A program made the position numbers and the translations under genes. Shown piece after piece: positions 35,675-45,316 of a DNA stretch of 64,000 nucleotides. Under the pieces are notes generated by a model that was given only the letters and a program-made list of their open reading frames with translations, was not told the origin of the DNA and ran no database searches. Origin of the DNA: Roseomonas sp. (lineage in GTDB: Bacteria > Pseudomonadota > Alphaproteobacteria > Acetobacterales > Acetobacteraceae); assembly GCA_031180725.1 (NCBI GenBank), contig JAPSLO010000003.1, positions 214,548 to 278,547 on the forward strand, written 5' to 3'. Position 1 is the stretch's first letter. Each line of letters starts with the position of its first letter.

Positions 35675-36503
35675 CCCCGAGCAGGGCCGCGCGGGCTTCC
35701 TCCCAACTGGCGCGATCGGGGGTGCAGAGCAGGCCACCGCCACGGTGCCGCGCGGGGTCATAGGGCTGCCCGTCGAAGCGGGCCGCGAACCCGCCGGCCT
35801 CGGCATGGATCAGCCAGCCGGGGGCATGATCCCAGGGCATCAGCTTGTTGTACATCAGCAGATGCGCGTGCCCCCCGGCCGCCAGGCGGTATTCGTGCGC
35901 GGCGCAGCGGTAGTTGATGCTGGCCGCCAGCCGCGGCAGGCGCGCCGGCACCCGGGAGCGCAGCGGCTCCGGCATCCAGCCCCAGGAAACGGCCCCTACC
36001 ATCCGCTCCACCGGCACCGGCGACGCGACGCGCAGCGTGCCACGGGGGCGGCCTTCCGCATCTTCGATCCAGGCCCCTTCCCCACGAAGCGCGATGGCCG
36101 TGTCGTCGCCCAGCGGGTCATGGATCCAGCCGGCCACGCATTCCCCCTTCAGGAAGAGCGCCGCCATGCAGCCGAAGAGCGGCACGCCCGCCGCGAAGTT
36201 GGCCGTGCCGTCCACCGGATCCACGACCACGGCGCAATCGGCCCCGGCCAGCCCGTCCAGCAGCGTAGGATCAATGGCGGTGCCTTCCTCGCCGACGACC
36301 AGCACGCCAGGGATGAGCTTCGTCAGCCCCGCGGCGATCACCTTCTCCGCCCCCTCATCGGCCTCCGTGACCAGGTCCAGCGGCCCGGTCTTGGCGCGAA
36401 TGGCATCGGGGGCCAGGCGGCGGAAGCGCGGCATGATCTCGGCTTGCGCGGCGGCACGGAGCAGCAGCGCCACCTCGCTGGCAAGGGCTTGGGTGACGCG
36501 CAT
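35667..36503 (-). CDS. inositol monophosphatase family protein
   Basis: 278 residues. Metal-binding motifs GEEGT, DPVDGTANFAAG and WDHAPGWLIHAEAGG define the IMPase/SuhB/CysQ superfamily. The hydrophobic and aromatic spacing suits histidinol-phosphatase-like or inositol phosphatase members, so the substrate is uncertain. The gene is translationally coupled to the greB-like gene. Confidence 0.85.
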   Translation of the reverse strand: MRVTQALASEVALLLRAAAQAEIMPRFRRLAPDAIRAKTGPLDLVTEADEGAEKVIAAGLTKLIPGVLVVGEEGTAIDPTLLDGLAGADCAVVVDPVDGTANFAAGVPLFGCMAALFLKGECVAGWIHDPLGDDTAIALRGEGAWIEDAEGRPRGTLRVASPVPVERMVGAVSWGWMPEPLRSRVPARLPRLAASINYRCAAHEYRLAAGGHAHLLMYNKLMPWDHAPGWLIHAEAGGFAARFDGQPYDPARHRGGGLLCTPDRASWEEARAALLGDG

Positions 36504-36545
36504 CTAAGCAATCCGTCTCGGCTGGCCCGGCGCATGGATGTGGAA

Positions 36546-36567
36546 GGGCCGACGGGCGGTCGGTCCC
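36546..36567 (-). terminator. hairpin after hflX
   Basis: On the minus strand a GGGACCGAC arm pairs with GTCGGCCC around a five-base loop with one bulged A, followed by TTCC. It lies 20 bases beyond the hflX stop and before the IMPase gene. A weak factor-independent terminator is possible. Confidence 0.3.
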
Positions 36568-36586
36568 TGCAATGGGCGTGGCGACA

Positions 36587-37909
36587 TCATGAAATCCGCT
36601 GGTCGAACCGGGCGCGATTGGCGGGAGTGAGGCGCACCGTCAGGCGGATGGCCTCCTCCGCGTCCTCGCGCGCCAACACCTCGCCATGCTCATAGAGCCA
36701 GGCGATGCCCGCGCCATCCGAGGGTGCGAGGCGGAATTCCGCCGTCTCCAGCCCCGCCGCCAGACGCTCGTCCAGCGCAGTGCGAAGCTGGTCCAGCCCG
36801 TCCCCCGTAAGGGCAGAGACGGCGATGGTGCCTTCCAGATGCGGCACGGCATCCACCCCGCCCATCAGGTCGGCCTTGTTCAGCACCTCCACCACCCGGG
36901 CCGGCCAGCCGGCATCCAGCGCCGCGTCCGGCCCGTCGGCCATCTCGCCCAGCACCTTCAGCACATCGGCGCGCTGCGCGCTGGTATCGGGGTGTGCCGC
37001 GTCACGCACATGCAGGATGATGTCGGCGGCCGCGACCTCCTCCAGCGTCGCGCGGAAGGCCTCGACAAGCTGGGTGGGCAGCTCGCTGATGAAGCCCACC
37101 GTGTCAGAGAGGATCACCGTGCGGCCGGAGGGCAGCCGGATGGCGCGCATGGTGGGGTCGAGGGTGGCGAAAAGCTGGTCCTGGGCATAGACGCCGGCGC
37201 CGGTCAGCGCATTGAACAGCGTGGACTTGCCGGCATTGGTGTAGCCGACCAGCGCGACCACCGGATAGGGCACCCGCTCGCGCGCCTTGCGGTGCAGGCC
37301 GCGGGTGCGGCGCACCTGCTCCAGTTCCTTCTTCAGCCTCACGATGCGATCGCCGATCAGCCGGCGGTCGATCTCGATCTGCGATTCACCGGGGCCGCCG
37401 AGGAAGCCGAAACCGCCGCGCTGACGTTCCAGGTGGGTCCAGCTACGGACCAGGCGGGTGCGCTGGTACTCCAGATGCGCCAATTCGACCTGCAGCGTGC
37501 CTTCCTTCGTGGCGGCGCGCTCGCCGAAGATCTCCAGGATCAGGCCGGTGCGGTCGATGACCTTGCAGCCCCAGGCCCTTTCCAGGTTGCGCTGCTGCAC
37601 CGGGCTGAGTGCGGCATCCACGACCGTCACGGTCACACCGTGACGCTCCACTGCCTCCTTCACCATCTCCACCTGACCCTCGCCCAGCAGGGTGGAAGGC
37701 CGGATGACGCGCAGCGGATGAATCCCGGTGTGGACGATGGTGAGGCCGATGGAGGCGGTGAGCCCCACCGCCTCTGCCAGGCGCGCCTCCGCAGCGCGCG
37801 ATGCGGCTCCTTCGCTGCGCCCGGCACGCTCATATGGGAGGATGACGGCGGCCTTGGTGGGCCCCCTCTCCTCCCCGCGCTTCTGGTTGCTATTCGCCGC
37901 GACCGACAG
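36587..37909 (-). CDS. hflX: ribosome-associated GTPase HflX, probable CTG start
   Basis: The frame has ATG/GTG/TTG only from GTG 37768 (393 residues), but it is open without stops up to a CTG at 37909, giving 440 residues. The added part encodes KAAVILPYE, the first strand of the conserved N-terminal HflX domain (E. coli HflX begins similarly with a VLVHIYF strand), and GAGG stands six bases before this CTG. I therefore prefer 37909; the start is inferred. The G domain has [16 protein letters not shown] and NKAD. HflX splits stalled ribosomes. The start overlaps the end of hfq. Confidence 0.85.
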   Translation of the reverse strand: MSVAANSNQKRGEERGPTKAAVILPYERAGRSEGAASRAAEARLAEAVGLTASIGLTIVHTGIHPLRVIRPSTLLGEGQVEMVKEAVERHGVTVTVVDAALSPVQQRNLERAWGCKVIDRTGLILEIFGERAATKEGTLQVELAHLEYQRTRLVRSWTHLERQRGGFGFLGGPGESQIEIDRRLIGDRIVRLKKELEQVRRTRGLHRKARERVPYPVVALVGYTNAGKSTLFNALTGAGVYAQDQLFATLDPTMRAIRLPSGRTVILSDTVGFISELPTQLVEAFRATLEEVAAADIILHVRDAAHPDTSAQRADVLKVLGEMADGPDAALDAGWPARVVEVLNKADLMGGVDAVPHLEGTIAVSALTGDGLDQLRTALDERLAAGLETAEFRLAPSDGAGIAWLYEHGEVLAREDAEEAIRLTVRLTPANRARFDQRIS

Positions 37910-38237
37910 GGTTCACCTCACGGCCAAGCGTCAGCCGGCCTTCCCTTGCCGGTGGCGCTGCTGCGCCTTCGGCCGCCGCGCCTGCTCCAGCGCCAGCGCC
38001 GGCAGTGCCGGCATCGAACAGCGAAATCGGTGCGCCCGGCATGACCGTGCTGATGGCGTGCTTATAGACAAGCTGCGTGTGGCCATCCCGGCGTAGCAGG
38101 ACGGAGAAATTGTCGAACCAGGTGATGATGCCCTGCAGCTTGACGCCATTCACCAGAAAGATGGTGACAGGCGTCTTCGACTTGCGGACATGGTTCAGGA
38201 ATACATCCTGTACGTTCTGCGACTTCTCGGCGGCCAC
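37890..38237 (-). CDS. hfq: RNA chaperone Hfq
   Basis: 115 residues from GTG at 38237, with AAGGA ten bases upstream; the frame is open further upstream but family members start here. Sm1 ([22 protein letters not shown] is conserved through this stretch) and Sm2 (YKHAIS) are complete. Unusual is a C-terminal tail of about 45 residues, alanine/glycine-rich and then basic ([18 protein letters not shown]). It promotes small-RNA pairing. The end overlaps the proposed hflX start. Confidence 0.95.
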   Translation of the reverse strand: MAAEKSQNVQDVFLNHVRKSKTPVTIFLVNGVKLQGIITWFDNFSVLLRRDGHTQLVYKHAISTVMPGAPISLFDAGTAGAGAGAGAAAEGAAAPPAREGRLTLGREVNPVGRGE

Positions 38238-38370
38238 GGAGGTTCGGTCCTTCCTGTTGTTGGCCTGCCGCGTGGCATCACGCCGCGCGCAGAGCCGACT
38301 GCACCACACCATCTCTCAGGCCTGGGCGCTCTGGCAAGGGACCGGGGCCGGTGAGGACGCCCTGAATGCC

Positions 38371-39039
38371 TTATGTTTGCCCGCCCTTCGTGCAGAGCAG
38401 ATGCCCGGCCAGCGCTCTTGCATCACAGAACGTCAGGTCGGGGCGGGCATTCATGACCCCACCGTCATGGTGCGCATTCCCGACCAGCACCGCAAGGCAC
38501 CCGGCATTGCGGGCTGCCTGCATGTCCAGCGCAGTGTCGCCGACATACCACACGATGGCGTCCCCTCGGGCGCCGCAGGCTTCCAGCGCCAAGCGGAATG
38601 GTGCGGGATCGGGCTTGTCCGCCACGGCGTCGCCGGCGCCGAGCAGCGCAGCGAAATGCCCGGCCCAACCCAGATGTACCGCCTCCGCCCGCAACAGCGG
38701 GCCCTGCTTGTTGCTGATGACCGCTTGTGGACCAATGCGGCCAGCGGCGCGGATTGCTTCCGCGGCGCCCGGCATGGGATTCAGCACCTGGAGGTGGCAT
38801 TCGCGGACGGCGCTGGTGAAGATCCGCGCGGCCTCCTCCCACCTCTCCCCGAACATGCCCGGGAAGGTATCCCGCATGGAGCCGCGGACGCGGGCCAGCA
38901 CGGTTTCCCGGTTCCATTCCGGCATGCCGAAGGCGCGAAAGGTAGCGTTCAGCCCGTGTTGGATGGCGGCCCAGCCATCCACCAGCGTGTTGTCCCAGTC
39001 CCAGAGGATGATGTCGGGGCGCTGCACGGCGCGGGTCAC
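38371..39039 (-). CDS. HAD-superfamily phosphatase (phosphoglycolate-phosphatase-like)
   Basis: 222 residues. HAD motifs: DWDNTLVD (I), SNKQ (II), ADKPDPAPF (III) and GDTALDM (IV), with a helical cap between I and II. The IV motif and cap class suggest a small phosphate ester such as phosphoglycolate. Four bases overlap the aminotransferase gene. The gene lies between ntrX and hfq, together with the aminotransferase. Confidence 0.86.
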   Translation of the reverse strand: MTRAVQRPDIILWDWDNTLVDGWAAIQHGLNATFRAFGMPEWNRETVLARVRGSMRDTFPGMFGERWEEAARIFTSAVRECHLQVLNPMPGAAEAIRAAGRIGPQAVISNKQGPLLRAEAVHLGWAGHFAALLGAGDAVADKPDPAPFRLALEACGARGDAIVWYVGDTALDMQAARNAGCLAVLVGNAHHDGGVMNARPDLTFCDARALAGHLLCTKGGQT

Positions 39040-39908
39040 GCCGCGTTCTTCAGGTCGCCCTTCACGTGGCGGGCGAAGAGGTCGAAGAGCTTCCGCACCG
39101 CGGGGCCCACCTTGCCGTCACCCACCGGCGCACCGTCGATCTTGGTGATGGGGCGGACGAAGCTGGTGGCGGAGGTGATGAAGGCTTCCCGCGCCTTCTT
39201 CATGTCATCCAGCGTGAAGGGGGTCTCGTCGAAGGGGATGCCGGCGGCCTTGCACTCCGCCATCAGCGCGGCGCGGGTGCAGCCCGGCAGGATCACATGG
39301 TCCAGGAAGCGGGTGCGGATGGCACCCGTGTCGTCCACGATCCAGAAGGTAGTCGCAGCGCCCTCGGTGACGATGCCGGTGGCCTCGTCATAGAGGATCG
39401 CCTCGATCGCCCCCTTCTCCTTCGCTGCCTGGCGCGCCAGGCAGTTGGGCAGCAGGTTCACGCTCTTGATGTCGCGGCGCGCCCAGCGCAGGTCCGGCAG
39501 GGTGATGGCGCTGGCCTGCCACTTCTCGACATCGGTTGGATAGGGCGGGATGCGCTTGACGGTGACGACCAGCGACGGCGGGATGGGCTTCGACGGAAAG
39601 GGATGATCGCGCCGCGCCACGCCGCGCGTGACCTGCATGTAGAGCAGCCCTTCCCGCACCCGGTTGCGCCGCGCCACTTCGCGCAGCACCAGGCGCAGCG
39701 CCGCGCGGGACATCGGCATGGGCAGCCGGATCTCCTTCAGGCTGCGCTCCAGGCGGTTGAGGTGCAGGTCCTCATCCACGTATTTGCCGTCGTAGAGGTG
39801 GACGACCTCATAGATGCCGTCGCCGAACTGGTAGCCGCGGTCCTCAATGTTCACGGCCGCTTCCGACTGCGGCAGGTACCGGCCGTTCACAAAGGCGATC
39901 TTAGACAT
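39036..39908 (-). CDS. dat: D-amino acid aminotransferase
   Basis: 290 residues. Class IV PLP fold: RGYQFGDGIYEVV opening, catalytic lysine in DIKSVNLLPN, EGAATTFWIV, and terminal FITSATSFVRPITKIDG. It interconverts D-alanine, D-glutamate and their keto acids, supplying peptidoglycan precursors. dat (dauA/dapX-like) followed by hfq is a recognised alphaproteobacterial neighbour. Start ATG. Confidence 0.9.
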   Translation of the reverse strand: MSKIAFVNGRYLPQSEAAVNIEDRGYQFGDGIYEVVHLYDGKYVDEDLHLNRLERSLKEIRLPMPMSRAALRLVLREVARRNRVREGLLYMQVTRGVARRDHPFPSKPIPPSLVVTVKRIPPYPTDVEKWQASAITLPDLRWARRDIKSVNLLPNCLARQAAKEKGAIEAILYDEATGIVTEGAATTFWIVDDTGAIRTRFLDHVILPGCTRAALMAECKAAGIPFDETPFTLDDMKKAREAFITSATSFVRPITKIDGAPVGDGKVGPAVRKLFDLFARHVKGDLKNAA

Positions 39909-39933
39909 CTTCCATGACCCTCAAGCGCCGGGC

Positions 39934-39948
39934 GCCGCCTCCGGCGGC
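39934..39948 (-). terminator. short GC hairpin after ntrX
   Basis: GCCGCC, three-base loop, GGCGGC. It falls in the 163-base gap downstream of ntrX and upstream of the aminotransferase gene. There is no T-tract, so termination is uncertain. Confidence 0.25.
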
Positions 39949-40071
39949 TTGTCTTGCGCGCCGACGTGCTGTTTCGCCCGACGGGAATGTCGGTTCGTGC
40001 GCGGCGCCCTCCGGGTGCTCGGCTGGCTGCGTCGCACGTCAGATCCAGTCTTGCCGGAGACGGATCAGTTG

Positions 40072-41475
40072 TCACCCACCCGTCGGCGCCCGGTCCTCGG
40101 CATTCACGCCCAGGAACTTCAGCTTCCGGTGCAGGGCGCTGCGCTCCATGCCCACGAAGGCCGCCGTGCGGCTGATATTGCCGCCGAAACGCAGAAGCTG
40201 CGCTTCCAGATACTGCCGTTCGAACAGCTCACGCGCCTCGCGCAGAGGCAGCGTCATGATCTCGCTGGAGCGGTCGAGCTTCAGCACGGCCGGCGCCGCG
40301 GCGCCGACCTGCGGCGGCAGCATATCCGGCCGGATCGGCTCCTTCGCATCGCCCGGCGCCATGATCAGCAGCCAGTCGATCAGGTTGCGCAGCTCCCGCA
40401 CATTGCCCGGCCATTCATAGGCCTGCATGGCGGCCAGCGCGTCCTCGCTCAGCTCCCTGGGCGACATGCCGGAGGTTTCAACCGACTTCGCCATGAAGTG
40501 CCGCGCCAGGGCGGGGATGTCCTCACGCCGTTCGCGGAGCGGTGGGATGCGCAGTGGCACTACGGCGAGACGGTAGTACAGGTCCTCGCGGAAGCGGCCG
40601 GCGGCGATCTCGGCCTGCAGGTCCTTGCTGGTGGTCGCCAGCACGCGGACATCCACCTGCACCCGCTGCGCGCCACCCAGCCGCGTGAAGCCCTGCTCTT
40701 GCAGCGCGCGGACGATCTTGCCCTGGGTTTCCAGCGGCATGTCGCCCACCTCATCCAGCAGCAGCGTGCCGCCGTGGGCGCGTTCCAGCACGCCGGCGCG
40801 GCGAGGCTGGGTCTTGGGATCGGTGCCGGCCTCGACTCCGAACAGCTCCTCCTCAAAGCGGCCGGGGGCGAGGGTCGCGCAGTTTAGCGCCACGAAGGGT
40901 CCGTCATTGCGGCGCGAGCGTGCGTGCAGCATCCGCGCCGCAACTTCCTTGCCCGCCCCTGCCGGCCCGCTGATCAGCACGCGGGACCCGGTGGGGGCCA
41001 CGCGCTCGATCGCCTGGCGCAGCTGCGAGATGGCGGAGGAGACACCGACCAGCTCCGTCTCCGCGCCTGCGCGCAGCTTCAGCTCGCTGACCTCGCGCTT
41101 CAGCCGCGCCGCTTCCAGTGCGCGCGCCACGATCAGCAGCAGCCGGTCGGACTTGAAGGGCTTCTCGATGAAGTCGTAGGCGCCCTGCTGGATTGCCTGC
41201 ACCGCGGTCTCGATCGTGCCGTGGCCGGAGATCATCACGCAGGGGACGCGCGGCTCCTCCTGGTGCATGGCCTGCAGGATGCCGAGTCCGTCCAGCTTCG
41301 AGTTCTGCAGCCAGATATCGAGAATGACGAGGCTGGGCCGGCGCATCCGGAAGGCACTCAGCGCCTGGTCTGAATTTCCCGCCTGGCGGACCTGATAGCC
41401 CTCATCCGTCAGGATGCCCTCGATCAAGGCACGGATATCGGGCTCATCGTCCACGATCAGGATGTCATGCGCCAT
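40072..41475 (-). CDS. ntrX: two-component response regulator NtrX
   Basis: 467 residues from ATG at 41475; a GTG at 41484 is possible. Receiver domain with Asp53 in LVILDIWLQ, AAA+ domain with GPAGAGKE and LLLDEVGDMP, and a Fis-type HTH (NISRTAAFVGMERSALHRKL). The GAFTGA loop that contacts sigma-54 is absent: the corresponding stretch reads VEAGTDPKTQP, as in other alphaproteobacterial NtrX, so it probably regulates without sigma-54. It overlaps ntrY and completes the NtrYX pair for nitrogen, redox and envelope control. Confidence 0.93.
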   Translation of the reverse strand: MAHDILIVDDEPDIRALIEGILTDEGYQVRQAGNSDQALSAFRMRRPSLVILDIWLQNSKLDGLGILQAMHQEEPRVPCVMISGHGTIETAVQAIQQGAYDFIEKPFKSDRLLLIVARALEAARLKREVSELKLRAGAETELVGVSSAISQLRQAIERVAPTGSRVLISGPAGAGKEVAARMLHARSRRNDGPFVALNCATLAPGRFEEELFGVEAGTDPKTQPRRAGVLERAHGGTLLLDEVGDMPLETQGKIVRALQEQGFTRLGGAQRVQVDVRVLATTSKDLQAEIAAGRFREDLYYRLAVVPLRIPPLRERREDIPALARHFMAKSVETSGMSPRELSEDALAAMQAYEWPGNVRELRNLIDWLLIMAPGDAKEPIRPDMLPPQVGAAAPAVLKLDRSSEIMTLPLREARELFERQYLEAQLLRFGGNISRTAAFVGMERSALHRKLKFLGVNAEDRAPTGG

Positions 41476-43702
41476 GGCCGACACGCCCCACGCCGATCTC
41501 CTCTCGCCGCGCCGTCGCGGTCTCTGCGGGCAGGATCAGAACGGCCCGCGCGCCCGGATCAGCCCCGCGATCCTCCAGCGCCAGCCGCCCACCATGGTCC
41601 TCCATGATCTTCTTGACGATGGCAAGGCCAAGGCCCGTTCCTTTCGCCTTGTGTGTGACATAAGGCTCTGTCAGCCGGGCCCTCTCCTCGCCTTCCGGCA
41701 GGCCGATACCGTCATCCTCCACCACGATGGCCCAGCCATCCTGCTGCGATTCCAGGCGGATGGCGATGTGCCCCCGCTCGCCCTCGGGGCGCTCTCGGGC
41801 GCCAACCGCATCGGCGGCGTTCTGCAACAGGTTGGTGAGCGCCTGGCCGATCAGCCGCCGGTCTGCCGGCACCACCGGGGCGGGATCCGGAATCGAAACC
41901 TGGTAGGCGATCTCCGGATGGGCGGCCTGCTGCAGCACCAGGGCCTCCCGAATCACCTGCCCCAGATTCTCGGGCCGGATCACGGGCTGCGGCATGCGGG
42001 CGAAGGCCGAGAATTCGTCCACCATGCGGCCGATATCGCCCACCTGGCGGACGATGGTATCGGTCAGGCTGCGGAAGGTCTCGGGGTCGCTGCCGATCTC
42101 CTTTAGGTATTTGCGCTTCAGCCGCTCCGCCGAAAGCTGGATCGGCGTCAGCGGGTTCTTGATCTCATGCGCGATCCGGCGGGCGACATCCGCCCAGGCC
42201 GCCTTCCGCTGGGCCGATTGCAGTTCCGTGATGTCGTCGAAGGTCAGCACGAAGCCGGCCACGCCACCCTGCTGCATCTCCGCCCCGATGCGCGCGATCA
42301 GGGTGCGGCGGCGAGAGGGCGGGCCGAGCGGGATTTCCGCATTGCGCGGCCGCTCCGGCGCGGCGGCGGCTTCCGCGATCAGGGGGGCGAATTCCGGCAC
42401 CACCTTCGCCAGCGGCAGGCCGATGCCGGCATCAAGGTCGATGCCGAGCAATTCGCTGGCACTGCGATTCGGCAGGTTGATGCGCCCCTCCGAATCGAGC
42501 CCGATGACCCCGGCCGAGACACCGGCCAGCACCGTTTCCGTGAAGCGGCGGCGTTCATCCAGTTGGCGATAGGCCTCCATAAGCTCCCCGCGCTGGGCGG
42601 AGAGCTGGCTGGTCATGCGGTTGAAGGCGCGGGTCAGTGTAGCCAGCTCGTCATCGGCGGTGCCCTCCTCCACCCGCGTCGCCAGGTCACCTGCGCGTAC
42701 GCGCTCCGCCGCAGAGATTAGCCGTGCGATCGGCCGCGCCAACTGGTTGGCAAAGACCAGCCCAACCAGCACCGCGGCCAGCAACACCAGCAGTGCGGCG
42801 CAGACGAAGACCAGGGCGAAGGTGATCTGCAGGCTGCCCCGGTTGCGGTCCAGCCGGTCATATTCCTGGAAGGCGAGTTCCGTCCGACGCAGATGGTCCA
42901 GGATACCGGCATCCAGCGGCCGGCCGATCATCAGCACCATTTCCGGCTGCATATCCAGGAGCGCCAGCGCCCGGACCCGCGCTTCCGACTCGCCGGGAAT
43001 CACGGCCACCTCGCCCTGGCGGAGCTGTTCCAGCGCCCAGGCGGAGGGGATCTCCACCACGCCGGAGGCCACGAAGCCGGCCTGCGCCACGACCTGGCCG
43101 AGCCGGGGGTCCACCACCAGCGCCTCGGTCAGCCCGCGGATGGAGGCTTGCGTGGCCAGAAGCCGCTCGAAGGCCGGCATGTTCTGCGGAAGATACAACT
43201 GCGCGGCGCGGTTCAGGTCCGCCGCCATGGCCAGGGCATCCACCCGGATCTCGTCCCGGTGCTGGTCGAGCCAAGCGCGGGAGGCGACCAGCGAGGCCTC
43301 CAGCGTGTCCCGCACGCGGTCGCTGAACCAGGCCTGGATGCCCAGGTTGAAGAACACCGCGGAGAAGGCCGCGACGGTTAGCGATGGCACCACGGCCACC
43401 ACGCCGAACAGCAGCACGAGTCGGACATGCAGCCTGGCGCCCGCGCTGCCGCGGCGCCGTTCCGCCCAGACCCGCACCAGCCGGGCGGCGAGCGAGGCCG
43501 CCAGCATCAGCAGCACGGCGGCATTCGCCAGCACCAAGCCGACGATCTGCCCCGGGCGCGTCGGCCCCAGGGGAGAGCCGCCGGCTAGCAGCACGAAGGT
43601 GGTCAGGCCCAGCAGCACGGCGGTGACCGCCAGGGCCAGGGTCATGCCCCGGCCCAGCAGCACGTCACCCAGCCGGCGCCGGGACGGTCTGGTATCGCTC
43701 AT
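41465..43702 (-). CDS. ntrY: sensor histidine kinase NtrY
   Basis: 745 residues from ATG at 43702; extra frame upstream is unlikely. Four N-terminal and mid-region helices (first MTLALAVTAVLLG, then a periplasmic loop of about 200 residues, then LVFVCAALLVLLAAVLVG), a HAMP domain, a PAS domain, the phosphoacceptor RIAHEIKNPLTPIQ and a C-terminal HATPase (NLLQNAADAVGA, DDGIGLPE, GTGLGLAIV). Pairs with NtrX. Confidence 0.94.
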   Translation of the reverse strand: MSDTRPSRRRLGDVLLGRGMTLALAVTAVLLGLTTFVLLAGGSPLGPTRPGQIVGLVLANAAVLLMLAASLAARLVRVWAERRRGSAGARLHVRLVLLFGVVAVVPSLTVAAFSAVFFNLGIQAWFSDRVRDTLEASLVASRAWLDQHRDEIRVDALAMAADLNRAAQLYLPQNMPAFERLLATQASIRGLTEALVVDPRLGQVVAQAGFVASGVVEIPSAWALEQLRQGEVAVIPGESEARVRALALLDMQPEMVLMIGRPLDAGILDHLRRTELAFQEYDRLDRNRGSLQITFALVFVCAALLVLLAAVLVGLVFANQLARPIARLISAAERVRAGDLATRVEEGTADDELATLTRAFNRMTSQLSAQRGELMEAYRQLDERRRFTETVLAGVSAGVIGLDSEGRINLPNRSASELLGIDLDAGIGLPLAKVVPEFAPLIAEAAAAPERPRNAEIPLGPPSRRRTLIARIGAEMQQGGVAGFVLTFDDITELQSAQRKAAWADVARRIAHEIKNPLTPIQLSAERLKRKYLKEIGSDPETFRSLTDTIVRQVGDIGRMVDEFSAFARMPQPVIRPENLGQVIREALVLQQAAHPEIAYQVSIPDPAPVVPADRRLIGQALTNLLQNAADAVGARERPEGERGHIAIRLESQQDGWAIVVEDDGIGLPEGEERARLTEPYVTHKAKGTGLGLAIVKKIMEDHGGRLALEDRGADPGARAVLILPAETATARREEIGVGRVGHGA

Positions 43703-43836
43703 CCAACCCGCATTATGGGGGATGGGCGCGGCGGGGCGAAGGGTGGGGTTATCCTGTGGCGAATGGCCCCCGGAGGCGGCGCTGGGCCATGCCCCCATCC
43801 CCGCCCGTCCCGAACAAGGGAGGGGGGGTAGGCGTC

Positions 43837-45303
43837 TCAGGGCAGCCCGCGCACCACCGGCAGGTCCAGCTCCCGCAGCTTCTTGCGCAGCGTGTTGCGG
43901 TTCAACCCGAGCATGGCCGCGGCCTTGATCTGGTTGCCCCGCGTCGCGCTCAGCGCGAGCCGCAGCAGCGGGCGCTCCACCTCGGCCAGCACCCGGTCGT
44001 AGAGGTCGCGGATCGGCATGCCGTCCTTGTGGGCGGCCATGAAGCCCTGCAGGTGACGCTCCACGGATTGTTCCAGCGTCTCGGGCGTGCGGGGCGCCTC
44101 CTCGGAAACCGGGGCGGCTTCGGCCAGTTCCGCCGCCACGGCATCGGCGCCGATGATCTCCTGCGGGTAGAGCGCCGCCAGCCGGCGCATCAAGTTCTCC
44201 AGCTCCCGTGCATTGCCCGGCCAGGGATGCGCCTTCAGCCGCTCCATCGCCCCGGCATCGAGCTGCTTGGCCGGCAGGCCGGCGGCGCGGGCGCGTTCCA
44301 GGAAGTGGCGCGCCAGCAGCGGGATGTCCTCGACCCGCTCGCGCAGCGGCGGCAGGCGGATGGGCACCACATTCAGGCGGTAGAACAGGTCCTCGCGGAA
44401 CATGCCGCCGCGGATCGCCTGGCGCAGGTCGCGATGGGTGGCGGCCACGATGCGGACATTGGCCTTGATGGGCTGGCGGCCGCCGACGGTGGTGAATTCC
44501 CCTTCCTGCAGCACGCGCAGCAGCCGCGTCTGGGCCTCCGGCGGCATGTCGCCAATCTCGTCCAGGAACAGCGTGCCGCCGGCGGCCTGTTCGAAGCGGC
44601 CGACACCGCGGTTCAACGCGCCGGTGAAGGCGCCGCGCTCATGGCCGAACAGCTCGCTCTCGATCAGCTCGCGCGGAATGGCGGCCATGTTGATGGCCAC
44701 GAAGGGGCCGCTGCGGCGGCGGCCGTAATCGTGCAGGGCACGCGCCACAAGCTCCTTGCCGGTGCCCGACTCGCCCGTGATCATCACCGTCAGGTCGGTG
44801 GTCGTGAGCCGCGCGACGGTGCGGTAGATCTCCTGCATCGCCGGGCTGCGGCCGACCAGCGGCAGGCGTTCCTCCTGCTCCTCGCCCTCCTGCGCCTCGC
44901 TCGCGGTGGGCGCGGCGAGCGCGCGGCTGACCACGGCCAGCAGCTCCTTCAGGTCGAAGGGCTTAGGCAGGTAGTCGAAGGCGCCGCGCTGGGTCGCCTT
45001 CAGCGCGGTGGAGAAGGTGGACTGCGCCGACATCACCACCACGCGCAGATCGGGCCGCACGCGGCGGATGCGCGGCACCAGGTCCAGTCCGTTCTCATCC
45101 GGCATCACCACATCGGTGATCACCAGGTCCCCTTCCCCGTCCTCCACCCAGCGCCACAGCGTGGCAGCGGAGGAGGTGGCGCGGACATGGTAGCCGGACC
45201 GGCCCAGCGCCTGGCTCAGCACGGTCCGGATCGCGCGGTCGTCGTCGGCGATGAGGATGGTGCGCGTGGTGGTGGCGGCGGGCGGTTGCGCGACTTCGCT
45301 CAT
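43837..45303 (-). CDS. ntrC: nitrogen regulation response regulator NtrC
   Basis: 488 residues. Receiver with phosphoacceptor Asp64 ([12 protein letters not shown]), sigma-54 AAA+ domain with GESGTGKE and a full GAFTGA motif in [13 protein letters not shown], Walker [11 protein letters not shown], and Fis-type HTH ([20 protein letters not shown]). It activates sigma-54 promoters for nitrogen assimilation. 134 bases separate it from ntrY, so ntrYX may have its own promoter. Confidence 0.96.
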   Translation of the reverse strand: MSEVAQPPAATTTRTILIADDDRAIRTVLSQALGRSGYHVRATSSAATLWRWVEDGEGDLVITDVVMPDENGLDLVPRIRRVRPDLRVVVMSAQSTFSTALKATQRGAFDYLPKPFDLKELLAVVSRALAAPTASEAQEGEEQEERLPLVGRSPAMQEIYRTVARLTTTDLTVMITGESGTGKELVARALHDYGRRRSGPFVAINMAAIPRELIESELFGHERGAFTGALNRGVGRFEQAAGGTLFLDEIGDMPPEAQTRLLRVLQEGEFTTVGGRQPIKANVRIVAATHRDLRQAIRGGMFREDLFYRLNVVPIRLPPLRERVEDIPLLARHFLERARAAGLPAKQLDAGAMERLKAHPWPGNARELENLMRRLAALYPQEIIGADAVAAELAEAAPVSEEAPRTPETLEQSVERHLQGFMAAHKDGMPIRDLYDRVLAEVERPLLRLALSATRGNQIKAAAMLGLNRNTLRKKLRELDLPVVRGLP

Positions 45304-45316
45304 GCGTTGCTCCTGG

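Noticed and set aside
34172-35917. 581-codon plus-strand frame over pirin and greB genes
   Set aside because: Shadow frame opposite two recognised minus-strand genes.
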